From Pseudomonas sp. Fl4BN1 (GTDB taxonomy: Bacteria; Pseudomonadota; Gammaproteobacteria; Pseudomonadales; Pseudomonadaceae), in the NCBI RefSeq assembly GCF_009908285.1, contig NZ_JAAARM010000007.1:1-64000 (forward strand): DNA of 64,000 bases, written 5' to 3'. The stretch's first letter is position 1. Every line of letters begins with the position of its first letter. This document shows positions 1 through 8,457 of the stretch, in pieces. The position numbers and the translations under genes are program-made. The notes under the pieces are model-generated. The model was not told the DNA's origin. It ran no database searches and saw only the letters and a program-made list of their open reading frames with translations.

Positions 1-165
1 TTTTTCACCGCTTTCGACCGAGAGGATCGAATCGTTAATAAGGCTAAAACTCACTGCCTTACCAACTCCTTCTGGCTTCGATGAACTGAAGCGTAACCGC
101 TGCCGAAAACTGCGTAACTCGTTGAATCTCAAGGAGTTTTCCGTTTCGACTGCGCCGGAAGTGGG
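1..165 (-). other. 5' leader of an rRNA operon (genes outside window)
   Basis: Read on the minus strand, this is non-coding sequence downstream of the strong promoter at 170-197. It resembles, from memory, the leader that precedes 16S rRNA in Pseudomonas rrn operons. The 16S gene itself would lie left of base 1. No open reading frame of interest is present. The tyrosyl-tRNA synthetase remnant immediately upstream supports the call, because tyrZ sits directly before an rRNA operon in P. aeruginosa. Confidence 0.55.
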
Positions 166-169
166 GCGA

Positions 170-197
170 ATTATAGACGTGTAGAATCTGCCGTCAA
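170..197 (-). promoter_or_regulatory. Strong sigma-70 promoter, probably rrn P1
   Basis: On the minus strand a -35 element TTGACG (197-192) is separated by 16 bases from a perfect -10 element TATAAT (175-170), followed by a GC-rich discriminator. Near-consensus boxes with a GC-rich discriminator are typical of stringently controlled rRNA promoters. It would drive transcription leftwards out of the window. Confidence 0.7.
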
Positions 198-224
198 CAC
201 TTAAATTGAATTTTCTATGAATAA

Positions 225-251
225 GATCAAAAGCCCCTGAAACAGGAGCTT
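225..251 (-). terminator. Intrinsic terminator behind the tyrZ remnant
   Basis: The minus strand reads AAGCTCCTG, TTT, CAGGGGCTT followed by TT. This is a 9-bp stem with one G-U pair and a short T tract. It lies between the tyrZ remnant and the rrn promoter, where it would separate the two transcription units. Confidence 0.5.
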
Positions 252-259
252 TCGCAAGG

Positions 260-420
260 CTATATATAGGTGCGATCGACAACCTCGTCATCTACCCGCA
301 CACCACCCGCCCCTAGAAGGTCTCGCGCTACGGCAGCATTCTTCACCAGGCCTACCTTATTAAGGACAGCAGCAATCGGCATGTCTCCAGCAACAGTCCA
401 CTCAATCTCTGGCAAATCAA
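260..420 (-). pseudogene. tyrZ: Remnant of tyrosyl-tRNA synthetase 3' end (tyrZ-like)
   Basis: The minus strand encodes about 50 residues resembling the C-terminal S4 RNA-binding domain of TyrRS. Recognisable pieces are [20 protein letters not shown] and [15 protein letters not shown], ending at TAG (262-260). Nothing upstream supplies the catalytic Rossmann domain: the frame closes at a TGA a few dozen bases further out. The final strands of the S4 domain are also missing. P. aeruginosa tyrZ lies directly upstream of an rRNA operon, the same arrangement as here. This is therefore best read as the relic of a second TyrRS gene deleted at its native position. Confidence 0.7.
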
Positions 421-842
421 CATCACAGCTAGAGCCTCTTGAATCACAGCATAAACGTCTAGATCAGCAATACTGGACAGCTTCGCTCATCCAACGCCCG
501 CTAAGCACAGCCCTTTGGCGTAAGCAAAAAACGCCTTCTATATAGTAGAGAGGCATTGCGAACTTATAGAAACACCAAATTTCCCGACACCGGGTCCGAC
601 AACGTCGAATTTTGCTTGATCACCTCGGCATAAAAACACTGAATGCCCCAGGGTTCTGGCATAGCCTCATAAAGAAGCAGGTACTACACCCATCAGCGTA
701 GCCAGAAACGCCCTTCAATCGCTTGAGTGATGACATCGACCTGCAGCCCTACCGTGCTTCGACAGATGCAGGACAGCCAGGTAGAAAGCCACGAACAATC
801 GCCGCTCAACACCCACAGCAGTGCAAGAGGGAGTTCAGCAGG
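421..842. other. No recognisable gene
   Basis: This interval joins the tyrZ remnant to the first paralogous block. No frame gives a credible protein, no RNA gene is apparent, and no insertion-sequence ends were seen. It probably contains the deletion scar that removed most of tyrZ. Confidence 0.4.
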
Positions 843-1216
843 ATGCTGAAAGTATTGCTTATCTGTAGTCAGAACCGCCTGCGTAGCCCCACCGCCGAAC
901 AGGTCTTCGCCGATTGGCCGGGGATCGAAACGGCTTCCGCCGGGCTCAACCACGACGCCGAAGTGCCGCTTGGCCCGGAGCTGCTGACGTGGGCACAACT
1001 GATTCTGGTCATGGAGGCCCGCCACCGCAGCAAGCTATCCAAACGCTTCAAGCAGTACCTGGGACAGAAAAAATCATCTGCCTGAACATTCCCGACGACT
1101 ACGAATTCATGGACCCCGCGCTGGTCCAATTGCTCGGTCAGCGAGCTCCACAATTCCTGCCATCAGCACCGCCCTCAAGCTCGAGCCCCGATCTGCATGT
1201 CACTAACACTCAATGA
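843..1216 (+). pseudogene. Broken low-molecular-weight tyrosine phosphatase (block A copy)
   Basis: Translation from ATG 843 gives a protein closely matching the intact paralogue at 21350-21691, including the CX5R phosphatase loop (CSQNRLRS). The frame then breaks inside an A tract at 1068-1073. Restoring one A would return the reading to the conserved CLNIPDDYEFMDP segment, which continues in another frame to a stop at 1216. As it stands the product would be about 80 residues and lack the conserved C-terminal part. The catalytic loop survives, so loss of function is inferred. The break is a single-base deletion in a homopolymer, so a sequencing error or phase variation cannot be excluded. 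Confidence 0.8.
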
Positions 1217-1643
1217 CACTCCCGCCCTACGCGTTGAACTGGACATTCTCGGCTATCAGTTTCCCGACAGCCGTGAACGCTGGGACGCTAACTGGCTGCG
1301 CATCCAAGGGCGGATCGAACACCCCCAAGGCGCCTGGAGCTTTGAAGATGCCTGCCTGACCGCTTTCGAGTAGGACATACTGGCTCTCTGGCTCGAGGCC
1401 TTGACCACCGCCCAAGGCCCATGCAAGCCCTGCTGGTTCACCGAGCCGTGCCTGGAGTTTCACTTTCACCCAGGCCCCCATGCGCAGATCGAGATCCTGT
1501 TTGCCCATGAAGCCGCACCGCACTGGCTTGACCCGGCGCAGAAGGCCGATGGTTTCAAGGTCGGCCTGCCCCTGGCGAACAATCCGCTACAGGCTCTGCT
1601 GGTAATGGTCGATGCCCTGCGGCAACGCTTTCCAGTGCGCTGA
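1197..1643 (+). pseudogene. Broken WapI-like small protein (block A copy)
   Basis: From ATG 1197 the frame matches the intact paralogue at 21693-22139 along its full length (for example LRVELDILGYQFPDSRE and AWSFEDACL). It carries an in-frame TAG at 1371-1373, codon 59. After the stop the same frame continues with conserved sequence to the natural end at 1643, so this is one nonsense mutation in an otherwise preserved gene. It overlaps the end of the preceding phosphatase remnant, as in block B. The family resembles WapI-type immunity proteins, but that is a weak recognition. Confidence 0.75.
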
Positions 1644-1650
1644 AAGCGCT

Positions 1651-2853
1651 TTAGTTGCGATGCTGCAGCGCGTCGACCAGGGCCGGCGAAGCGTTGTACA
1701 ACGGCAGCGTCCCCTGCAACAGAATCTGCGCACTGCGCCGGTAAGCCGCGCCCTCGATCAGCATCTGCGCCCCATCAAGACGCGCAGTGATCAAAGTCTC
1801 GAGCACCCCGGCCGGGTTCTCGATGGACACCGCATACTCACCCAAAGACGCACTCAACTGCGGCCCCTGGGCCAATAGCTGATGGGCCACCGTGCCTTCA
1901 GCCAGGCACGCCGCTGCCAAGCAGCAGCCACCGGACACCGCCAGGGACGGATGGGCATTCTGCGGAGTGAAATACCGGGTAGACAGCGGCCCCTCCCCCT
2001 GGGCCGGGCTAACGATGCAGATCTTCGGAATGGTTTCACTGCACCGCAGCTCATCGGCACTCATCAGGCGGCCATCGCGGTTGCGCAGTTGCATGCGCAA
2101 GCCGCCCTTGACCATCTGCTCCAGCAACCGGGCCTTGAACTGCGGGTCGGCATCCAACTGCGCCGGGGTCTCCTGGCCACTTTTGCCCAGGTCACTGGCC
2201 TTGACGATGACCATCGGCACCGCCACATCGATGCAGGTAGCAGCGACGCCGTCGAGCAGGTCGAGTCGTTGCCCAGTGGGAAACAAGGCCCCGGTCTTGG
2301 CCCCAACCGGGTCGTCGAGAAACAGGTCGACCCCGGGAAACATGCCATTGACCCCAGGAATCTGCGTGTCACTGAGCAGGCGCCCATCGGCGAACCCAAG
2401 TCGGGCGTACATCGTGGTCTGGGTGTTGCTGTTGTAGATCTCGATCTGGCTATCGCGCTCGCCCGGTAGCAGCCAGCCCCGCTGCAACGCATACAACGGC
2501 AAGGCCGCCGACATGTTGCCGCAGTTGACACTCCAGTCGATGGCACTCTTGCCCGCCGCCATCTGCGCCAAGGTGCTGGTCATTCGAGACTCGCCGGGGC
2601 GGCGCTCGACGATAAATACCTTGTTGCTAGTCGGCACGCCTCTGCCCAGGCCCGTGATCTGGGTGTTGCCCGGCCACTCACCGTGCAAAGGCACGCCCAT
2701 CAGGTGACGCAGCAACTCTTCCACCAGGGCTTCATCCCGGGGCAGCGCTTCCTTGGCCAGGATCAGGCCGGTGGAAGTGCCGCCACGGGCGTGGCACACC
2801 GGGAACTAGGGGATGGCAACAGGGATGACGCAACGGGCTTGAGGCTCTGACAT
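1651..2853 (-). pseudogene. PrpF/GalD-type isomerase with early nonsense mutation (block A copy)
   Basis: The protein belongs to the PrpF family (2-methylaconitate isomerase, 4-oxalomesaconate tautomerase). It carries CHARGGTSTG near the N-terminus and is colinear with the intact paralogue at 22256-23455. The natural start is probably ATG 2853 (MSEPQARC...). Codon 16 is TAG where the paralogue has the Glu of IPEFPVCHARGG. Everything after is open for about 380 residues. Re-initiation at the GTG of VCHARGG (2799) could still give a nearly full-length product, so function may not be wholly lost. It is convergent with the two broken genes to its left. Confidence 0.7.
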
Positions 2854-3274
2854 GTCGGGCGCGTCCGTAATCGCAGGAGAGAAGGTCGCGTCGCCTGCCG
2901 ATCAAGGGACAGCGGCGGTACATGATACCTGCTCCAAGGTGGCGGCATGCCTGGTCATTTTCCGTGGACTACGGGGTTATTTGTTATTACTTGGTTTCGT
3001 TAAATTGAATCAGCCTTGAGTTAATAGCCGATGGCAATAGAACACAACTAATCTGCCACCCGTCTTAATTCCACCCTTTTCACCAAGATCAATTTGACTA
3101 AAAAACCTCAAGAGCTAGATTTCACCCGCAGCCTGTTGAAAGTTGATTCAACACAACAGCACCAAGGCAAGGACGGCTGCGATGAGAAAAAGCACTTAAA
3201 TCATACAACATCCACTCGATGCTGTAGTTGGCCAAGAACGCCATAGTGTCTCTCGCAGTATCAAGGAGCTATAA
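2854..3274. other. AT-rich intergenic region upstream of the AidA-type gene
   Basis: No coding sequence is evident. The stretch is visibly more AT-rich than its neighbours and probably holds the promoter and operator of the gene at 3275. The clearest structure is the dyad at 3134-3153. Confidence 0.4.
3134..3153. promoter_or_regulatory. Dyad TGTTGAA-N6-TTCAACA, candidate operator
   Basis: A perfect 7-bp inverted repeat spaced by six bases lies about 120 bases upstream of the AidA/PixA-type gene. Its size and spacing suit a dimeric regulator. No cognate regulator is identified. Confidence 0.3.
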
Positions 3275-3847
3275 ATGTCCAACATCTGGAACATCCTGGT
3301 TGCTATCGATGCACAAAGCATTCTCGACTATAACGGCAAGAGCTTGAGCGGCAAGCCATTCAATATCAGTCAAAACTCGGCCGCGCCCACCCAGCTCTAC
3401 AATTTCTTTGTCAACGGCATTCGCCTGGACCAACAAGTCATCCACATGATCAGCAATGCCGATATTGTCGGCGCCAGCCAGGGCACAGCTGAGCTGTCCA
3501 TCAACGTCCAGTCCGGCGACGTGATTCGCTGGCGCTCCACCAGCCTGTCCAAAGGGCTAGATAAGGCGGTACTGCTGTATCAGTACTCACAAACAGACGG
3601 TCCCGGTTCCATTGGCCCCAACTCTGATGGCCCGGCACCTTCCGATGTATACAACTCGCCCTTGCCACTGATTAATACAAAAAATCATGCCGGCACGCCA
3701 CAAAAACAAAGCGTGGAGAACTTTTATTGGCAAGGTAACGCAGAAAGACCTGGAAAAATCAGATACTCCTGGGCTTTCATGATCGTTGACAGCAGTAACA
3801 AAGTTCTTGGCTACTGCTCTTGGGACCCGTACATCTACGTCAATTAA
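3275..3847 (+). CDS. AidA/PixA inclusion body family protein
   Basis: This 190-residue protein has the AidA/PixA pattern: an opening segment NILVAIDAQSIL, a central GDVIRWRSTSLSKGLDKAVLLY block and a C-terminal SWDPYI ending. The first members were an inclusion body protein of Xenorhabdus (PixA) and a quorum-sensing-controlled virulence protein of Burkholderia (AidA). The biochemical role is unknown. A good ribosome-binding site (AAGGAG, seven bases before ATG) fixes the start. There is no signal peptide, so it is probably cytoplasmic. A truncated paralogue lies at 24356. The gene is monocistronic, with a terminator just downstream. Confidence 0.85.
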   Translation: MSNIWNILVAIDAQSILDYNGKSLSGKPFNISQNSAAPTQLYNFFVNGIRLDQQVIHMISNADIVGASQGTAELSINVQSGDVIRWRSTSLSKGLDKAVLLYQYSQTDGPGSIGPNSDGPAPSDVYNSPLPLINTKNHAGTPQKQSVENFYWQGNAERPGKIRYSWAFMIVDSSNKVLGYCSWDPYIYVN

Positions 3848-3855
3848 GCAATAAC

Positions 3856-3890
3856 ACCCTCTTGCGACAAAGTTCGCAAGAGGGTTCTTC
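3856..3890 (+). terminator. Intrinsic terminator of the AidA-type gene
   Basis: ACCCTCTTGCG (3856-3866) pairs perfectly with CGCAAGAGGGT (3875-3885), forming an 11-bp stem followed by TCTTC. It lies nine bases after the stop codon. Confidence 0.75.
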
Positions 3891-3953
3891 ATGTATTATG
3901 CCCAGTACCACGATCTCTGACATAACATTGTCACTCGCGCTTAATCATTACTC

Positions 3954-4574
3954 TCAACTGCGACGGGCCAATACCAACACTGACGCCGCGATAGACAGCA
4001 ACACCGCGCAGCAACGATTGAACAACCGCTTGCCACCCGGCTCCGCGAACCAGCGCCGCATGTGCAGGCCCATACCGGCATAAGCACTGATGGCGATCCA
4101 CTCCAGCACCAGGAACAGCGCCCCCAGCAGCAAGAACTGCGGGGCTACCGGCGTTGCAGGATCAACGAACTGGGGCAGGAACGCGGTGAAGATCAACACC
4201 GCTTTCGGGTTGCCGATGGCCACCAGGAATTCCTGCCGGCTCAAGGCGAACAGACCGGACAACCGCGTCTTTTTCTCGCTTTCGACCTGGGTGTCCGCCG
4301 TCCATAACTGATAGGCCAGGTACAGCAAATAGGCCACCCCGAGGATCTTGATTCCGTAGAACAGCAACTCCGAGGCTTGCAGCACCACCGCGAGCCCGGC
4401 TGCGGCCAGGGCAATCATCAGCGAAAACGCTAGCAGACGCCCAACTCCGGCCAGGCATGACGTGCGAAAGCCATAGGTGGTGGCGTTGCGTACCGAGAGC
4501 AGGTTATTGGGACCAGGCGCCATGTTCAGTGCGAAACAGGCAGGGAGAAATAATGCCAGAGTGGCAAGGTTCAT
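3954..4574 (-). CDS. LysE family amino-acid exporter
   Basis: A 206-residue membrane protein of the LysE/RhtB exporter family. It starts with the family signature near residue 20 (NMAPGPNNLLSVRNA) and has about six hydrophobic segments. GNPKAVLIFTAFLPQFV is the second family landmark. Such proteins export amino acids or related compounds with the proton gradient; the substrate cannot be told from sequence. It is a single gene convergent with the AidA-type gene. It has no counterpart in block B, where this part is deleted. Confidence 0.85.
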   Translation of the reverse strand: MNLATLALFLPACFALNMAPGPNNLLSVRNATTYGFRTSCLAGVGRLLAFSLMIALAAAGLAVVLQASELLFYGIKILGVAYLLYLAYQLWTADTQVESEKKTRLSGLFALSRQEFLVAIGNPKAVLIFTAFLPQFVDPATPVAPQFLLLGALFLVLEWIAISAYAGMGLHMRRWFAEPGGKRLFNRCCAVLLSIAASVLVLARRS

Positions 4575-4781
4575 GAAGGCTCCAAGTACCGAGGGTCGTT
4601 GTTGTTCTCAAGAGTCAAAAAATAAATAGTCGTGAGGCGCAACGCAACCTGTAGCTTGATCCTCGACCACTGCATCCTTGATCCAGCCCCCCCTTGAACC
4701 ACTCGCAACGGCAGCCAGCGATCCTGAATGCCCCGACCATTACCAGGATCGAAGCCAGGCGCAGGATGTACTGACAGCGCA

Positions 4782-5414
4782 TCAGCCCCCTTGATGGCGC
4801 TCGATGGCAGCGAACAGCTTCAAGCGCCCACGGTGCAGCAGCACTCGCACGTTGGTCAGGGAAATCTGCAGTTGCTCGGCGATCGCCTCCAGCTCCAGGC
4901 CCTGACGCTCACGCAGCAACAACACCCGGCTTTGCAGCCCCGGCATGGCACTCAATACTTGCTCCATGCAATCACGCAACTGTTCTTCATCCAGCAGCGC
5001 TTCCGGGCTGTCCTCATGCCATTCCACGGGCGCCGATGCCCAGCTGCCATCCGTCGCCGAGAAGCGCTCAGGGCCAAGACTGCCAGGGGGCGCCGGCAGC
5101 GTGCTGTGCCCCAGATCGCGACGATTCTGTACATAACGGCTCTTGGCCGCATTGGCGGTGATGGTCAGCATCCAGGTCTTGAGGCTGGAACGACACTGGA
5201 AGCCACCGAGATTGCGCACGATGGCCAACCAGGCTTCCTGCAGCACGTCATCGACGTGCCGTTGGCCGACGATGGCAAACGCCACCGAACGCATGGCACC
5301 CGAATGCCGCCTGACCAGTTCGCGATAGGCCTGCTGCTCGCCGGCCAGCAGGCGCGGCAACAACTGTGGGTCGTCCTGGGTTACTACGGGGTTTGCTGGC
5401 TGCAGTGCTTGCAT
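4782..5414 (-). CDS. ECF-type RNA polymerase sigma factor
   Basis: Region 2 (YRELVRRHSG..., DDVLQEAWLAIVRNL, SLKTWMLTITANAAKS) is followed by an acidic linker and region 4 (MPGLQSRVLLLRERQG, LEAIAEQL, LTNVRVLLHRGRLKLF), about 210 residues in all. An ATG 19 codons upstream (5471) is in frame, but the ATG at 5414 has a better ribosome-binding site (GGGAGAG), so it was preferred. No anti-sigma or zinc-finger gene follows, and the gene appears to stand alone. This is unusual for the group and leaves its control signal unknown. Confidence 0.85.
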   Translation of the reverse strand: MQALQPANPVVTQDDPQLLPRLLAGEQQAYRELVRRHSGAMRSVAFAIVGQRHVDDVLQEAWLAIVRNLGGFQCRSSLKTWMLTITANAAKSRYVQNRRDLGHSTLPAPPGSLGPERFSATDGSWASAPVEWHEDSPEALLDEEQLRDCMEQVLSAMPGLQSRVLLLRERQGLELEAIAEQLQISLTNVRVLLHRGRLKLFAAIERHQGG

Positions 5415-5552
5415 GTCCCTGGCTCTCCCTGATGAGGAAGCTTGCCCCTTCACCGGAAGGGTAAGGACCATACGGACCTACCGGGAAAACGGATGCGGTC
5501 GACTGCATATTTTTCTCTGACAGCTTCTGCGGGGTCGCTATGATGGTTCCCC

Positions 5553-5954
5553 ATGAACCCTAGCACTCCAATCCGCCTACCCTGCCCGCCCGGCGCCTGT
5601 ATTTGCCAGCGCGAGCAGTTGCTGGACACCCCCGGAGCCGACCTGCGCATCCTCAACCTCACGCGCCAGGAGGAAAAACGCCTGCTCGAACGCCTGGAAA
5701 ACCTCAAGGACCTGGCGGACCTGGAACACATGCAACGGCGGATGTACCAGCAACTGGGCATCCGCGTAGAAATCACCCCCAGCGACAACGAAGTGCGCAG
5801 CATGCGCGGCATCGCCATCGCCCTGGCCGAGCACCCCGGTCTGTGCCGCAAGACCCGCCAATCGATCCCGGCGGCGATCCGCCGAGCCATGGAAAATCGC
5901 CCGGAAATTGCCTATCGCCTGCTGGATGCCCAGGACTTGCTCAGGGATGCTTGA
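5553..5954 (+). CDS. Conserved hypothetical protein, 133 residues
   Basis: A short soluble protein with a cysteine-rich start (CPPGACICQRE), a charged helical middle (QEEKRLLERLENLKDLADLE) and a conserved C-terminal part (VRSMRGIAIALAEHPGLCRK, then RQSIPAAIRRAMENRPEIAY). I do not recognise a named domain. A decayed tail of a paralogue is fused to a broken AidA gene in block B (24793-25004), so the gene is an old member of the duplicated block. A TATGAT box just upstream could be its -10 element. The spacing to ATG 5553 leaves little room for a leader. Confidence 0.6.
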   Translation: MNPSTPIRLPCPPGACICQREQLLDTPGADLRILNLTRQEEKRLLERLENLKDLADLEHMQRRMYQQLGIRVEITPSDNEVRSMRGIAIALAEHPGLCRKTRQSIPAAIRRAMENRPEIAYRLLDAQDLLRDA

Positions 5955-6126
5955 GCGCTGCACGCGCTTATCTGCAAACCGCAAGCAAAGGGGTTCGAAT
6001 GCCGTGAGATGGCCGAGACATCTGGATAATCGGATCTGGAAAAAAACCTTCAAGCCTCATTCTGCGCGGCACTTTTTTCATCCCGTGGCTTGATCAGCGG
6101 GACAGGCCTCATCCAGGAATAGCGAC

Positions 6127-6681
6127 ATGCAGAATCAGCCACTGAACGACGCCGAGTTCGACGTCATCGAAAACACCCTGCTGCAGTACGGTGACGATCA
6201 CTTGGTACTCAATCACTCCGAACTCGATGGCTACCTTGCCGCCCTGGTGTCGAGCCCGGCGCAGGTGGATATCGCCGAGTGGTTCCCAGCCATCTGGGGC
6301 GGGCAAAACCCGGAGTGGCAAAGCCCCGAGGAATGCCGTCAGTTCATCGACCTCTGTGTGCGCCATATCAATACCCTGGCACAACAGCTGAGCGCCGACC
6401 CCAGCGCTTTCCATGCCCGTTTCGAGCAGACCGAGCATCAGCAACAGATGCTGACCCTGGCTGAGGAATGGTGTTTCGGCTACCTGCGCGGGGTGGCCGT
6501 GGGCAACTGGGCGCCGATGCCGGCGCCACAAGCCGCTCTGCTGCAGGCAATCATCGACTGTGCCGAACAGGACAACTTCGAACTACCCGCCGACCTGGAC
6601 CTGGATCAGCATCGCCAGCAGGTGGCCGCGATCGAGCCCGCGGCCCGGGCCCTGCATCAATACTGGCTGGAGCAGCGCTAA
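6127..6681 (+). CDS. YecA/UPF0149 family protein
   Basis: A 184-residue protein of the YecA/UPF0149 family. It is acidic, with the family features LDGYLAALVSSPAQVDIAEW near the start and EEWCFGYLRGVAVG in the middle. The molecular role is not established. It lacks the SEC-C metal-binding tail found in longer family members. AGGAAT precedes ATG 6127. The paralogue at 25100-25654 is the same length and similar throughout, and in both blocks this gene follows the small conserved gene. Confidence 0.8.
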   Translation: MQNQPLNDAEFDVIENTLLQYGDDHLVLNHSELDGYLAALVSSPAQVDIAEWFPAIWGGQNPEWQSPEECRQFIDLCVRHINTLAQQLSADPSAFHARFEQTEHQQQMLTLAEEWCFGYLRGVAVGNWAPMPAPQAALLQAIIDCAEQDNFELPADLDLDQHRQQVAAIEPAARALHQYWLEQR

Positions 6682-6714
6682 GGCCCCGGGCCTCAAAAGC
6701 CAAACCCCGCCGAT

Positions 6715-6752
6715 GAAAAAACGCCGCTTGCCCTCCCAGGGACAAGCGGCGC
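6715..6752 (-). terminator. Intrinsic terminator between convergent genes
   Basis: CGCCGCTTG and CAAGCGGCG form a perfect 9-bp stem (within 6721-6752). On the minus strand the stem is followed by six T's, giving a strong terminator for the lipoprotein pair to the right. It probably also stops transcription from the YecA-type gene. Confidence 0.75.
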
Positions 6753-6783
6753 TTCAACTGCATCCATCCCGCTGCAACAACCC

Positions 6784-7371
6784 CTACAGCAGACGGCGTT
6801 GCACCGCTTCATCCAGGGTGCTGCGGGCCAGCTCCCGGACCACGTCGCGGGTGTCCTGCTGGAAGGGAATCGCCACGATCAGCAACAGTTGCATCCAGGT
6901 GCGTACCGACTCGCTCTTGCGAATCCGCCCCAGTTCCTTGCCGTCCTTGTCCTTGAACACGGTTTCCAGGGTGAAGGTGTTCTTCGCCGTGGACGGGATG
7001 ATGAAGAAGGTGGCGCCGGTGATGATGGCCGAGGCCATGCTGAACTGTTCGTTGTTGTACAGGGTGGCTTCGGCGTACAGATCCGATTCGACCTTGTCGG
7101 TGCTGACCCGGGACAGGCGCCCGGACTGGCGGTAGGTCTCGGCCACCACCGCTTCCCAGGCGGCGGCCGGAGCGCCGGCAGCGGCATTGGCCGGGCCGCC
7201 ATTGACCTGATTCATCGCCGTGGTGCGTACGAAGGCCGTGGGTTTGTGTTGTTCCGCCTGGGCGGTGGGTGGCCAGGCCGTGACCGGCGCCAGTTCCTTT
7301 TGCGAGTACGACACGCAGCCGCTCAGCAGCACTGCGGCGAGTACCAGTGTGTGTTTGATGAAACCCAGCAT
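6784..7371 (-). CDS. Predicted outer-membrane lipoprotein
   Basis: About 195 residues starting MLGFIKHTLVLAAVLLSGC, a lipoprotein signal with lipobox LLSGC. A longer in-frame start exists but would bury the signal peptide, so ATG 7371 was chosen. The mature part has a hydrophobic stretch (FSMASAIITGATFFIIP) and a segment FKDKDGKELGRIRKSES. No known enzyme motif is visible. It forms a tandem pair with the lipoprotein at 7388-7999, 16 bases apart; both contain DGKELA/G segments, which suggests ancient paralogues acting together in the envelope. Confidence 0.7.
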   Translation of the reverse strand: MLGFIKHTLVLAAVLLSGCVSYSQKELAPVTAWPPTAQAEQHKPTAFVRTTAMNQVNGGPANAAAGAPAAAWEAVVAETYRQSGRLSRVSTDKVESDLYAEATLYNNEQFSMASAIITGATFFIIPSTAKNTFTLETVFKDKDGKELGRIRKSESVRTWMQLLLIVAIPFQQDTRDVVRELARSTLDEAVQRRLL

Positions 7372-7387
7372 GTGACGCTCCTTGATC

Positions 7388-7999
7388 CTAGTGTTGCGCC
7401 AACCGGGCGGTGGCGGTGTCGAGCAATTTGCCGACCAGCTCGTTGAGTTGCTTGGCGCCCTGGGTCGGGGCCCAGTATTCGCGCCCATACAGACCGACAT
7501 TGCGCTCGAACTTCAGCTGCTCCCTGGCACTGGCCAGTTCCTTGCCGTCGCGGTCGACGATCGACAGATCACCGGCCAGGTCGAAGCTGTCGACGTAGAT
7601 CGGGCCGTTGACCCAGATCCACAGGGTCAGGGTCAGCAAGGCCCCCGGCACGTAGCCCGGGTGCGGCCCGCGGTGGCCCTTGAGGGAGGTCATGTTGAAC
7701 TTCAGCACCACGTCGTTCTCCCCCAGGCGGGTGGGGAATTCGCTGAGCTGCTGGAAGTAGCCGGCGCTCTTCACGTAGGGCGTCAACTGGGCGGTCAGGG
7801 AGCGGCCGATGGCGGTGCGGTTGGCTTCGTCAATGCCCGGGGCGGACACCTGCACATCGGCGATTTGCGCGGTGCGCGGGCTGCTGACAGGCGCTGAATG
7901 CAGCGGCGCGCCCAGGGGGCCGGTGACGTTGTAGGAGACACAGCCGGTCATCGCCAGCGTGGCGACAAGGGCGGTGGCCCTGAGGAGGGTTCTGAACAC
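7388..7999 (-). CDS. Predicted lipoprotein, partner of the downstream lipoprotein
   Basis: A 203-residue protein with signal MFRTLLRATALVATLAMTGC (lipobox AMTGC). It is first in a two-gene minus-strand operon. It shares with its partner a CVSY start to the mature protein and a DRDGKELASAREQL-type segment. No enzyme motif was recognised. GGATAT just before ATG may serve as ribosome-binding site. Block B has no counterpart of this pair. Confidence 0.7.
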   Translation of the reverse strand: MFRTLLRATALVATLAMTGCVSYNVTGPLGAPLHSAPVSSPRTAQIADVQVSAPGIDEANRTAIGRSLTAQLTPYVKSAGYFQQLSEFPTRLGENDVVLKFNMTSLKGHRGPHPGYVPGALLTLTLWIWVNGPIYVDSFDLAGDLSIVDRDGKELASAREQLKFERNVGLYGREYWAPTQGAKQLNELVGKLLDTATARLAQH

Positions 8000-8106
8000 G
8001 GAATATCCTTATTGACGGACGGACAGCACCAAGGTCTCGACCCCGAAGGCCATAACTTTAGGAACACCGCGCATTCAGTTGGGCGCCACAGGCCCGCTCC
8101 CGGGCG

Positions 8107-8457
8107 TTATTGATAGTCCTCTTCAAAGGCCTCGAGCAGATTGAACAGGTGCTCGTCGGACATCGAGAACATGTCGATCTCTACGGGCGCCACACCGGTC
8201 CACTCCAGCTCGGGGTCGGTCTCCACAATCAGCAGCGGCACCTGGGCTTCATTGCAGAAGGCGAGGATGTCGCGCAGTTCCTGCTCACGCTCCACATGGT
8301 CGTTGTGAAACAGCCTGGCGCTGTAGAAGAAGCCTTCGGCGCCACGGCGCAGATAGCCCTGGGCAACACTCAGGGACAGGCCCAGGCGCTGATGGAGAAA
8401 CTTCACCAGTGCCAGGCTGTTGGTGGGAGTCGCTGTGGCGATGCTGATCCGGGACAT
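8107..8457 (-). CDS. Hypothetical protein of the duplicated two-gene module (A copy)
   Basis: A 116-residue protein starting MSRISIATATPTNSLALVKF. The start is supported by AAGGAACC just upstream and by conservation in the second copy (26637-26984), where only the last residues differ (EEDYQ here, CDGYC there). The family is not recognised. It lies behind the truncated gene at 8498-8771, with 40 bases between. It falls inside the 640-bp near-identical repeat except for its C-terminal codons. Confidence 0.6.
   Translation of the reverse strand: MSRISIATATPTNSLALVKFLHQRLGLSLSVAQGYLRRGAEGFFYSARLFHNDHVEREQELRDILAFCNEAQVPLLIVETDPELEWTGVAPVEIDMFSMSDEHLFNLLEAFEEDYQ

Noticed and set aside
270..545. 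91-codon plus-strand frame at the left end
   Set aside because: It is low-complexity (Ser/Thr/Arg-rich) and antisense to the recognisable TyrRS remnant.
1651..2799. Intact PrpF-type gene starting at 2799
   Set aside because: The paralogue and the upstream in-frame ATG at 2853 show that the natural N-terminus is cut by a TAG. It is therefore listed as a probable pseudogene, with possible re-initiation noted.
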